Source: a bacterium
Lineage (GTDB): Bacteria; Desulfobacterota; DSWW01
Length of the DNA stretch: 36,147 bases
Assembly: GCA_028277985.1 (NCBI GenBank)
Contig: JANQFG010000169.1
Coordinates: 1 to 36,147, forward strand
Direction: 5' to 3'
Shown: one piece after another, positions 14,822 through 22,114 of the stretch
Numbering within the stretch: position 1 is the first letter of the stretch
How the letters are laid out: each line of letters opens with the position of its first letter
Made by a program: the position numbers and the translations under genes
Notes under the pieces: generated by a model
Told to the model about the DNA's origin: nothing
What the model saw: only the letters and a program-made list of their open reading frames with translations
Databases searched by the model: none

Positions 14822-16576
14822 ATGATAGAAATCAGGAAGTTAGGAAAGCGCTTTCCGGAGGCCCCCATACAGAAAGTATTCGGCAATACCCTCGGGCTGA
14901 AGCCCAACCAGAACAAGAGAATCCAGCATATCTACCGCAGGCGGATTCCTCTAACCAAGATATGCACCCCTGAGCTTGCGCGCTATCTCTCCGAGATCTC
15001 CTGGGAAATCGGCAGACAGATCGGCATCCTGATCGACAGGAGAGGCTACATCCAGCAAGTCATCGTCGGAGACGCCAAGCAGGTCCTGCTGCCGGACCGA
15101 ATGCGTTCGCGGTCTTCGGCCGGAAGGCTCTCCGGCCTTCGATACATCCACACGCACCTCCGGCAGGAACCCTTGAGCGACGAAGACCTCGCCGACCTGG
15201 CGCTCCTCAGGTTCGACTGTGCAGCGGCGATCGAGGTTGGCCAGGAGGGCCTGCCACAGAAGATGCACGTTGCTTTCCTCTCACCGGGCAACGGTCCGGG
15301 AGCCCCCTGGGACATCCAGGAACCTCTCTCGCCGGTCGACGCAGCTGCAATAGACTTCCGAGCCCTGATCCGGGAACTGGAAAAGGAACTCGCACGAACA
15401 ACCCCCCTTTCGGCCGAAACCGTGGGAGGGGACAGCTCGCAAGGCGTCATTCTGGTGGGCGTGGCCCTGGGAGACTTGACCGATGCGGAGGAGTCTCTCG
15501 CGGAGCTCGAATCCCTGGCAGAATCATGCGGCGTCACGGTACTCGATACCGTCCTCCAGCGGAGGCCATCTCTCCATCCCCAGTTCGTCCTCGGCAAGGG
15601 CAAGTTGCAGAACCTGGTCATCCAGGCCTTGCAGACCGGGGCGGACATGATCATCTTCGATCATGACCTCACCCCGAACCAGATGCGCTGTGTCACCGAT
15701 TTCACCGAGATCAAGGTTCTGGACCGCACCCAGCTGATCCTGGACATCTTTGCCCAGCGGGCGAAGACCCGGGACGGCAAGATTCAGGTGGAGCTTGCCC
15801 AGCTCAGGTATCGATTGCCGCGCCTGCTCCATCGGAACACGGGCCTCTCCCGGCTTGCGGGCGGGATCGGCGGCACGGGCCCTGGTGAGACGAAACTCGA
15901 GATCGACCGAAGGAGGGTGAGGGACAGGATCCACCGTCTCGAGAAGCAGGTCGAGAGGCTCCGAAAAGGAAGAAGAACCCGCCGCTCACGCCGCAATCAG
16001 AGCGGGCTGCCCCTGGTCTGCCTCGTGGGTTACACCAACGCGGGGAAATCGACCTTGCTGAACACGCTGACCCGGAGCGACGTGTATACAGAGAACCGCA
16101 TGTTCGCCACCCTGGACCCCGCAACGCGCAGGCTCCGCCTCGAGGAAGACAGGGAGATCCTGATGACGGACACGGTGGGCTTCATCCGAGACCTGCCTCC
16201 GGACCTGATCGCGGCCTTCCTGGCCACTCTCGAGGAGCTGGGTGACGCCGATCTCCTGCTCCATGTAATCGACGGTTCGACCGAACGCTGCGAGAAGCAG
16301 CTGGCCATCGTGGAGGAATTGCTGGGCTCTCTGGGACTCGGAGAAATCCCGGTCTTGCGCGTCTTCAACAAATCCGACACGGCGCCCCCCGACATGTTGA
16401 GCAATCTGTGCCGGCGGTACGACGGCGTCCCGGTCTCTGCACTGGACCCCTCCACCCTGCCCGTGCTCCTCGGCAGGCTGGGCACCCTCCTGAATACGGG
16501 CAGGGGCGGCTCATCGTTGAAGAAGACGTCCGTCGAAGAATCCGTTACGCCTTCCGAGCCTCCCACCTCTCCCTAG
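14822..16576 (+). CDS. hflX: GTPase HflX
   Basis: A 584-residue (from ATG 14822) HflX of the long type. HflX binds the 50S subunit and splits stalled or heat-damaged 70S ribosomes. The N-terminal extension has GNTLGLKPNQ (21-30), IGRQIGILIDRRGYI (63-77) and RLSGLRYIHTHL (102-113). The HflX domain shows FVLGKGKLQ (255-263) and the glycine-rich GGIGGTGPGETKLE (347-360). The G domain has G1 GYTNAGKST (403-411), FATLDP (428-433), G3 DTVGF (450-454) and G4 NKSD (516-519). The frame is open far upstream but there it opposes the rhodanese gene. The start is uncertain: ATG 14822 lacks a ribosome-binding site and may precede the transcript start, whereas an in-frame ATA at 14867 has GGAGG 5 nt upstream and fits the family N-terminus better. 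Confidence 0.93.
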   Translation: MIEIRKLGKRFPEAPIQKVFGNTLGLKPNQNKRIQHIYRRRIPLTKICTPELARYLSEISWEIGRQIGILIDRRGYIQQVIVGDAKQVLLPDRMRSRSSAGRLSGLRYIHTHLRQEPLSDEDLADLALLRFDCAAAIEVGQEGLPQKMHVAFLSPGNGPGAPWDIQEPLSPVDAAAIDFRALIRELEKELARTTPLSAETVGGDSSQGVILVGVALGDLTDAEESLAELESLAESCGVTVLDTVLQRRPSLHPQFVLGKGKLQNLVIQALQTGADMIIFDHDLTPNQMRCVTDFTEIKVLDRTQLILDIFAQRAKTRDGKIQVELAQLRYRLPRLLHRNTGLSRLAGGIGGTGPGETKLEIDRRRVRDRIHRLEKQVERLRKGRRTRRSRRNQSGLPLVCLVGYTNAGKSTLLNTLTRSDVYTENRMFATLDPATRRLRLEEDREILMTDTVGFIRDLPPDLIAAFLATLEELGDADLLLHVIDGSTERCEKQLAIVEELLGSLGLGEIPVLRVFNKSDTAPPDMLSNLCRRYDGVPVSALDPSTLPVLLGRLGTLLNTGRGGSSLKKTSVEESVTPSEPPTSP

Positions 16577-16614
16577 AAAGCCGCCAACTATCGGGCACGG
16601 GCACGAACGCCACC

Positions 16615-16656
16615 TGCCACTCGCCACTTGCCACTCGCCACTCGCCACTCGCCACT
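16615..16656 (+). repeat. Tandem heptamer repeat, six units of NGCCACT
   Basis: Units read TGCCACT, CGCCACT, TGCCACT, CGCCACT, CGCCACT, CGCCACT with no gaps. The array follows the hflX stop by 38 nt and its end overlaps the TAG stop codon of the minus-strand permease gene (16655-16657). A shorter array of the same heptamer lies inverted at 24361-24388. Confidence 0.9.
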
Positions 16657-17992
16657 ATACCGGGAAGAACACGTATCGCAGAATGAACAACAGCCCAATC
16701 ACATAGAGCAGCGGCGAGACCTCTCTCGCCTTTCCGGCCAGGACCTTGAGGATCGGGTAGGTGATCAGGCCGGCGGCGATTCCGTCCGAGATGCTGTAGA
16801 ACAAGGGGATCCCGGTCATGATGAAGAAGGAGGGAATGGATTCGGTCGGGTCCTCCCATTCGATGCGCCGCATGTTTCTGGCCATCATGCACCCGACGAA
16901 GAACAGAGCAGGAGCCGTGACCGGAGGGTATCCCCCCAGGGTTCGAGCAAGGGGAGTGAAGAACAGCGCCCCCAAGAAGAGCATCCCGGTCGTAACCGTG
17001 ACGAGCCCGGTCCTGCCCCCATAGGCAACCCCGGACGAGCTTTCGATGTAGGAGGTGACCGTGCTCGTGCCCAGGCAGGAGCCTGCCACCGTTGCAATCG
17101 CATCCGACAGGAGAGCCTGCTTGGCCCTTGGCAGCCGATTGTCCTGAATGAGCCCGGCCTGCTCGCCGACCCCGATCAGGGTCCCTGCCGTGTCGAACAC
17201 ATCCATGAAGAGAAAGACCACGATGTAGGGCAGGATCGTCAGATAGGTCTCCGGCCGGGCCATCCAGCCGAAGTCGAACGATAGGAGAGCCACCTCACGG
17301 GGAAAGCCGAAAACCCCCTGCCACTCCAGTTGCCCGGCAAGAAGGGCCAGGGCCGCATTGATCAGGATGCCCCAGAGAATCGCACCCCGGACGTTCAGGG
17401 CGGCCAGGACCCCCATGGCAATCAATCCCGAAAGGAAGATCAGGACGCCCGGATTCGTGACATCCGGGTTCAGGCGCACTGCGGTCCCGGGCGACTCGAT
17501 CACCACGCCGGCCCCCTTGAGGCCGATGAAGCAGATAAAGAGACCGATGCCGACGGCAATGCCGTTCTTCAGGCTGGGGCTGATGGAGTCGATGATGGCG
17601 GTCTGAAATCCCAGAAGGCAGAGCAACAGGAACAGCAGGCCCGAAAGGAGGGTGATCCCGAGGGCAACCTTCCAGGACTCTGAAAAGCCGGCCGCCGTGA
17701 GCCCCATGACGACGGTCACGAAGAAGAAATTCTCACCCATGCCGGGGGCCTGGGCGATCGGATAATTGGCCAGGAGCCCCATGAGCAGGCACCCCAGGAA
17801 GGCAGCCACGCAGGTCGCGAACAGAACCGCTTCCGAGGGAAGCCCTGTCGGATTGCCCGAAAAATCCTGGGAAAGGACCGCCGGCTGGACAAAGAGGATG
17901 TACGCCATTGTCATGAAGGTCGTCACGCCGGCCAGCATCTCCGTCCGCACGGTGGTCTGGTTTTCCTTGAGCCGAAAAAGCCGTTCGACCAT
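16655..17992 (-). CDS. NCS2 family nucleobase permease (AzgA/GhxP-like)
   Basis: A 445-residue, highly hydrophobic transporter of the AzgA branch of NCS2, which imports adenine, guanine or hypoxanthine with protons. Seen are TTFMTMAYILFVQP at the N-terminus, YPIAQAPGMGENFFF (77-91), FLFMDVFDTAGTLIGV (in the substrate-site region near 260-275), GTSTVTSYIESSSG and a C-terminal FFPV end. About 12-14 membrane segments fit the family. The ATG at 17992 has GGAGG 5 nt upstream. The upstream 165 bp hold a 7-bp-stem hairpin (18043-18062) without a T-tract; I see no purine riboswitch. The exact base transported is not decidable here. Its stop codon lies at the junction with the heptamer array. Confidence 0.92.
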   Translation of the reverse strand: MVERLFRLKENQTTVRTEMLAGVTTFMTMAYILFVQPAVLSQDFSGNPTGLPSEAVLFATCVAAFLGCLLMGLLANYPIAQAPGMGENFFFVTVVMGLTAAGFSESWKVALGITLLSGLLFLLLCLLGFQTAIIDSISPSLKNGIAVGIGLFICFIGLKGAGVVIESPGTAVRLNPDVTNPGVLIFLSGLIAMGVLAALNVRGAILWGILINAALALLAGQLEWQGVFGFPREVALLSFDFGWMARPETYLTILPYIVVFLFMDVFDTAGTLIGVGEQAGLIQDNRLPRAKQALLSDAIATVAGSCLGTSTVTSYIESSSGVAYGGRTGLVTVTTGMLFLGALFFTPLARTLGGYPPVTAPALFFVGCMMARNMRRIEWEDPTESIPSFFIMTGIPLFYSISDGIAAGLITYPILKVLAGKAREVSPLLYVIGLLFILRYVFFPV

Positions 17993-18157
17993 TTCATCCT
18001 CCTGGTTCGTCTCCGCTCCTCTACCGCCACGCCATTCCTACCTGAACCGGGCGGGCGGTTCAACCCAGACCCATGAGCGGATCGGGATAGAGGACCGGTG
18101 CATTGCGGATGTTGGCAGAGTGGGATGTAAGGGCGGTCAAGAGGAGGAACGGGTGGG

Positions 18158-18724
18158 CTACCCGAGAACCCGCAGCAGGTGCGGACGGAGATCGTCGATC
18201 GTGTAGGGCTTGTCGATCACTGCCTGAACCCCCAGAGACAGGAGCTCCTGCATCTTTTCGGCGGAGAACTTCTCGCTCAGCACGATGATCTTCGTCTCTT
18301 TCGCATCCGGGATCTTCCGGAGGGATCGGCAAAACCTGACGATTTCCTGCTCCTTCGGAATCGTCCCGAAGATCACCAGCTCAGGCTGGAGCATCCCGAT
18401 CTTGACCCCGGTCTCGTAGAGGTCCCTTGCCACGACCACCTCGTGGGTGTCGGAGGATCGGCGTAGAATCTGTTTCAGGAGTCCCTCGAGCAAGCGCTTG
18501 CTCTCGACAACGAGAATCCTCTTCTTGTCTCGGGTCGGTTTGACCGAAAAGGGGATCTGATACCTGTCCAGAAAGGTGAGCAGGTCCGCCTCCCGGACCC
18601 GGCGATGCCCGCCAGGTGTCCGAAAAGAGGTCAGTTTTCCCTCATCCACCCATCGGATCACGGTCCGGAGGGAAACCTTGCACACCTTTGCCAGATCAAC
18701 AGTGGTATAAACGCGTTCCGTCAT
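18158..18724 (-). CDS. HTH (excisionase/MerR-like) protein with degenerate receiver domain
   Basis: From ATG 18724 a 188-residue protein. Residues about 5-55 are a winged-helix HTH of the excisionase/MerR type (YTTVDLAKVCKVSLRTVIRWVDEGKL, then FRTPGGHRRVREADLLTFL). Residues about 65-188 follow a response-regulator receiver fold: KRILVVES at the first strand, PELVIFGTIP at the third, IIVLSEKF, and VQAVIDKPYTIDDL with the conserved Lys. The phospho-acceptor Asp expected after LVIF is a Gly and the acidic pair is reduced to one Glu, so it is probably not phosphorylated. Such HTH-REC proteins are common in Desulfobacterota; targets are unknown. The frame opens earlier (GTG 18799, ATG 18784), but homology begins at 18724, which has GGGGAG close by. 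It follows the AIR-synthase gene on the same strand. Confidence 0.82.
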   Translation of the reverse strand: MTERVYTTVDLAKVCKVSLRTVIRWVDEGKLTSFRTPGGHRRVREADLLTFLDRYQIPFSVKPTRDKKRILVVESKRLLEGLLKQILRRSSDTHEVVVARDLYETGVKIGMLQPELVIFGTIPKEQEIVRFCRSLRKIPDAKETKIIVLSEKFSAEKMQELLSLGVQAVIDKPYTIDDLRPHLLRVLG

Positions 18725-18845
18725 GACTCCCCGGGTCTTTCCGTGAGAAGATCGCTTCCTGGAGACTTCCGACTCTGTCTCCATCTTCACATTCGTCACG
18801 ACGGGGGGTTTTCTTTAGCTCAGCATCTATATTGCAGGAAGTCTT

Positions 18846-19874
18846 CTACTGGGGGGAGGTAAAGGCCTTGACGAGCTCATCGCTCACGAACTGAGGCAAC
18901 GCCTCCTCTCGTCCGCCCCGAACCCACTTGAGGCCTTCTGATTCCAACCCGATTCGACCGATCCGCAAGCAGGGGATCCGGGCACTCTCCAGGGCCTCCA
19001 CCACCTTGTTCTCCGAGCGGGGGGCCACTGCGATCAGCAGGGCGCCCGAGGCAAGAAGGCCCATCGGATCGATTCCGAACGGGGCGGCGAGAATCTCCGT
19101 CTCCGGCAGGACGGGAATCTTGTCCCATTCGAGCCGGACGCCCGCGCCCGCCCGTATGGCCAGTTCCCGCACTCCTTGAGCCAGGCCTCCCTCGGTGGGA
19201 TCGTGCATGCCATGGATGTCTGGGCCCGCTGCGTCCAACGCGATCCCGGCATCCCGGACCACGCTGATTCCCGGCTCCTCCAAGAATCCACTCGCCTTCT
19301 CAAGGACCTTGCGGGGCACCTTGTCCTTCAGAAGATCGCCCGCCTCGCGCGCCAGAATGCAGGTTCCTTCGATGGCGATCCCCTTTGTCAACAGGATCGA
19401 GTCGCCGGGCCTGATGTTACGCTTGTCCACGAATCGTTCTTTGCTCACCTCACCGAGCAGCTGCCCGACAAGGATCGGGCGCTCGAGACCCAGGGTGATT
19501 TCCGTATGCCCGCCACAGACCGTGATCCCCAGCTCGGAACAGGCAGCCGAAAGGTCCAGGAACAGGGACTCCACACGATCCGCGTCCGTGCCGTCCTCGG
19601 GGAGCAGACAGGTCACGAGCAACCACTTCGGATCGGCCCCCATGCAGGCAACATCGTTCGCGTTGATGTTTGCCAGGTACCAGCCGATCCGGTCCGTAGC
19701 GAATGTGATCGGATCGGTCTTGGCGACCAGGTAGCGATCCCCCATGTCGATCACCGCGGCGTCTTCTCCTACCCCGGGCCCGATCCGCACGCGCGGATCC
19801 CCCGCGGGCAGATTGCGGAGAAGTTCATGGAGAAAGTCTGGGGGCAGCTTCCCTGCGGAGAAAGTCTTCTTCAT
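18846..19874 (-). CDS. AIR synthase-related protein (PurM/HypE/ThiL fold)
   Basis: A 342-residue protein with the two-domain ATP-binding fold shared by PurM, ThiL, SelD and HypE. Seen are GPGVGEDAAVI (32-42), AKTDPIT (51-57), ANINANDVACMGADP (68-82), the CGGHTEIT motif (about 118-125) and HGMHDPTEGGLAQGVRELA (about 221-239), which is typical of the HypE-like branch. True HypE ends with a conserved cysteine that is carbamoylated; this protein ends in TSPQ and lacks it. So it is a HypE paralogue rather than the hydrogenase maturase. Substrate unknown. The ATG at 19874 follows the cupin gene stop by 22 nt, and the HTH-receiver gene lies downstream. Confidence 0.82.
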   Translation of the reverse strand: MKKTFSAGKLPPDFLHELLRNLPAGDPRVRIGPGVGEDAAVIDMGDRYLVAKTDPITFATDRIGWYLANINANDVACMGADPKWLLVTCLLPEDGTDADRVESLFLDLSAACSELGITVCGGHTEITLGLERPILVGQLLGEVSKERFVDKRNIRPGDSILLTKGIAIEGTCILAREAGDLLKDKVPRKVLEKASGFLEEPGISVVRDAGIALDAAGPDIHGMHDPTEGGLAQGVRELAIRAGAGVRLEWDKIPVLPETEILAAPFGIDPMGLLASGALLIAVAPRSENKVVEALESARIPCLRIGRIGLESEGLKWVRGGREEALPQFVSDELVKAFTSPQ

Positions 19875-19896
19875 GACGGGAGAGGCCCTCGGTCTG

Positions 19897-20241
19897 CTAG
19901 GGGAGAATCGGGATACAGCACAGGAAGGCGAGCCCGTTGTCTCCTGCCTGAAATCGGTGCTTCTCCTCTGCAGGCACGTAGACCGCGCTGCCGACCTCGA
20001 GGGACTGGCTCCCCTGCTCGCCGATCACCTCGCCCGTCCCTTCGACGACGTACACCTCATGCTCCCACCCGTGGACGTGAAACGGCGTATGCCCGCCCGG
20101 CTCGAGTCGAAAGAGCCTCATGGCAAAGTTCTTCGCTCCTTGCTCTTGCGTGATCAGAGGCAGGAGCTCCACGCCCTTCAGATCATGCTCCGTCGAAAGG
20201 TCGGCGGGCTGCACATCTCTTTCATGCCGTACCGTAGCCAT
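19897..20241 (-). CDS. Small cupin-domain protein
   Basis: A 114-residue single-domain cupin. The metal-binding signature is complete: HTPFHVHGWEHEVYVVEGTG (near residues 50-70) with two His, a further His and Glu, and the second motif PAEEKHRFQAG with His (near 93-103). Such small cupins bind a metal and act as isomerases, dioxygenases or sensors; no substrate can be assigned. I take the ATG at 20241, with GGAGG 6 nt upstream, over the longer open frame. It is first in a likely operon with the AIR-synthase-related gene (22 nt apart). Confidence 0.85.
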   Translation of the reverse strand: MATVRHERDVQPADLSTEHDLKGVELLPLITQEQGAKNFAMRLFRLEPGGHTPFHVHGWEHEVYVVEGTGEVIGEQGSQSLEVGSAVYVPAEEKHRFQAGDNGLAFLCCIPILP

Positions 20242-20302
20242 CGAGCACCTCCATGTAGAAACGGGACATCCTCTCGTTTTCCCTTTCCTGTGACCCGCTC
20301 GG

Positions 20303-20332
20303 AAAATACCACACGCCTTTCGTGCCCCGCAA
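20303..20332 (-). promoter_or_regulatory. Candidate promoter for the cupin operon
   Basis: Minus strand TTGCGG (20327-20332), 18-nt spacer, TATTTT (20303-20308). The predicted start gives a leader of about 55 nt to the cupin ATG. Confidence 0.4.
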
Positions 20333-20389
20333 ATCCTCACGGGCTTTTTCCCGGGTTCGGGGACAGCCACCGGACTCCGGACTCGTGCT

Positions 20390-20419
20390 TTGAGTCCTCT
20401 TTCCGGGTTCTGCTATGAT
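20390..20419 (+). promoter_or_regulatory. Promoter for the GNAT gene
   Basis: TTGAGT (20390-20395), 18-nt spacer and TATGAT (20414-20419, 5 of 6 to consensus). It overlaps the first potential TTG start codon of the downstream frame and so favours the later GTG start at 20474. Confidence 0.55.
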
Positions 20420-20473
20420 AGGGCCGACCGGAAGCGGCAGTCCCGAACTCCCCAAGATCGGATCCTGAGGGCC

Positions 20474-20995
20474 GTGAGAAAAGAACCGCGCCACCTCGTC
20501 GACACCATCGAGTACCGGCCCTGGAACCGGCGGGACATCCCCGACCTGGCAAGGCTGGCCCGTGAACTCTACGCATACGTGGAATCGGTCGACCCGGTAT
20601 GGAGGACGTCGCCCGGTGCAGAAGACCACCTGCGAGTTCATCTAACGGACCTGTTCACGACCCGCCTGGCCATGTCCTATGTCGCTTGCGAAGGGGAAGA
20701 GGTCATCGGATTCATCACGGGAAGCATCACGCAGCGACCACCGGTCATCCTGCCACACCGCGACGGGCTCGTGGACAATGCATACGTGACCCCCTATTGG
20801 AGAGGTCACGGCATCGGCACACGGCTCTGTCACCTGATGCTGGCTTGGTTCCGAGAGCAGGGTGTCGAGGAGGTTCGGATTCACTATCAGGTGAGCAATC
20901 GTGAGGGCGTCAGGTTCTGGGAGAAGCTCGGGTTCCGGCCGTGGACCATCCAGGCCCACCTTTGGCTCGGAGGGGACAAGAAGCCGGAAACCTGA
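20474..20995 (+). CDS. GNAT family N-acetyltransferase
   Basis: A 173-residue acetyl-CoA-dependent acyltransferase. The GNAT fold is seen from YRPWNRRDIPDLARLARELY at the N-terminus, through VACEGEEVIGFITGSI and VDNAYVTPYWRGHGIGTRLCHLML, which contains the acetyl-CoA pyrophosphate-binding RGHGIG (near residues 118-123), to SNREGVRFWEKLGFRPW at the C-terminus. The substrate is unknown. The frame opens at TTG 20390, but that codon is the -35 hexamer of the predicted promoter. The GTG at 20474, preceded by GAGGG, is chosen. The last 86 bp overlap the 3' end of apbE on the other strand. Confidence 0.85.
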   Translation: MRKEPRHLVDTIEYRPWNRRDIPDLARLARELYAYVESVDPVWRTSPGAEDHLRVHLTDLFTTRLAMSYVACEGEEVIGFITGSITQRPPVILPHRDGLVDNAYVTPYWRGHGIGTRLCHLMLAWFREQGVEEVRIHYQVSNREGVRFWEKLGFRPWTIQAHLWLGGDKKPET

Positions 20996-22079
20996 GAGAG
21001 GACGGGGACGACCCGAAGAACCGAACCTTGTAACCGGAAGGCAGGGGTCCCAGGTCCAGGGCGTCCCGCAGCTCTTGGGCAATCCAGACCGCACCATCCC
21101 GCTCCACCAGCACACCCTTCGCACCCGTGACTCGCCCCAGCAAGGCGATTCCGTCCTGCCTGCCCATCACCATGACTGCAGTGGCCAGGCCATCCGCAAG
21201 AAAGGACGCTTCCGCGATCACGGTGGCGCTCAGAAGTCCTTCGACGGGCCGACCCGTCTCCGGATCCATGATATGGGCAAACCGCTTGTCGCCTTCTTCG
21301 AAGTATCGTTCATACGTACCCGACGTGACCACGGCCCCTTTCCGCAGCGAGAGCCGAGCGAACAGGCCGCCCTCTCCTGAAGGATCCCGCAGCCCGATGC
21401 GCCAATCAGGGCTCGTTTCGCCGCTCGATGCTCGAATATCGCCGCCGGCATTGATCAGAACGTCATGGAGCCCCTTGCTGTTCAGCCAGGCCATCCCCAG
21501 GTCCGTTATGTACCCCTTCGCGATGCCTCCCAGGTCGAGGCGCATTCCTTTCTTCTCGAGGAAGACGGTCATCGTGTCCCGGTCCACCCTGACTCGCTCA
21601 TATCCGACACGGTCCAACGCATCACGCACGGCCTCCTCCCCGGGGAGCCTGCCGCCACCCTCCCTCTGGATATCCCCCCATGCAGCTTCCACGGACCCTA
21701 CCGTAGGGTCGAAAGCCCCTCCCGTCATTCGGGCGACAGCCAGGGCCTTTTCGATCAGATCCAGTAGCTCGTGAGAGACCTTCACGGGCATGTTGCCGGC
21801 GGCCTCATTGACTTTCGAGAGTTCGGACTCGGGGTCGTAGAGGCTCATCTCTGCGGAAAGCGACTCCATTCGATCCAGGGTCGACCGAACCGCCTCGACT
21901 CCGGTCTTTTCCGCGGCCGTCCTCCACACCACTTCGACCAGGGTGCCCATCATCGGCCTGGTGATCCGCCGGACCTCTCGCCCTGCAGGCTCCTTTGAAG
22001 AACAGCTGCAGAAGAGAAAGCAACCGAAAAGGACGATCGTCCGCGCGAGTGCCGGCCAGCCGTTCCGCATCCGGACCAT
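20910..22079 (-). CDS. apbE: FAD:protein FMN transferase (ApbE), lipoprotein
   Basis: A 389-residue ApbE. It attaches FMN covalently to threonine of periplasmic or membrane flavoproteins such as NqrB/C and RnfG/D. The N-terminus has a signal peptide ending in a lipobox-like FCSC (Cys26), so it is a lipoprotein facing the periplasm. Family motifs are MMGTLVEV (43-50), SLYDPESELSKVN, GGAFDPTVG, LDLGGIAKGYITD (about 178-190), LINAGGDIR, TSGTYERYF, FAHIMDPETGRPV and the Asp-containing FLADGLATAVMVMG. The ATG at 22079 has AGGG 6 nt upstream. The protein is extended by some 30 residues beyond the usual end; that tail is antisense to the end of the GNAT gene. No flavoprotein target is encoded in this window. 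Confidence 0.95.
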   Translation of the reverse strand: MVRMRNGWPALARTIVLFGCFLFCSCSSKEPAGREVRRITRPMMGTLVEVVWRTAAEKTGVEAVRSTLDRMESLSAEMSLYDPESELSKVNEAAGNMPVKVSHELLDLIEKALAVARMTGGAFDPTVGSVEAAWGDIQREGGGRLPGEEAVRDALDRVGYERVRVDRDTMTVFLEKKGMRLDLGGIAKGYITDLGMAWLNSKGLHDVLINAGGDIRASSGETSPDWRIGLRDPSGEGGLFARLSLRKGAVVTSGTYERYFEEGDKRFAHIMDPETGRPVEGLLSATVIAEASFLADGLATAVMVMGRQDGIALLGRVTGAKGVLVERDGAVWIAQELRDALDLGPLPSGYKVRFFGSSPSSLRFPASCPLRAKGGPGWSTAGTRASPRT

Positions 22080-22114
22080 GGGTTTCCCTTCGACAAGACG
22101 GAGACAGACTCGCT

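Noticed and set aside
16615..16656. CRISPR array
   Set aside because: Units are 7 bp with no spacers and no cas genes are nearby; it is a simple tandem repeat.
17993..18157. Purine riboswitch upstream of the NCS2 permease
   Set aside because: Only one 7-bp-stem hairpin (18043-18062) is visible; the three-way junction and conserved loop bases of a purine aptamer were not found.
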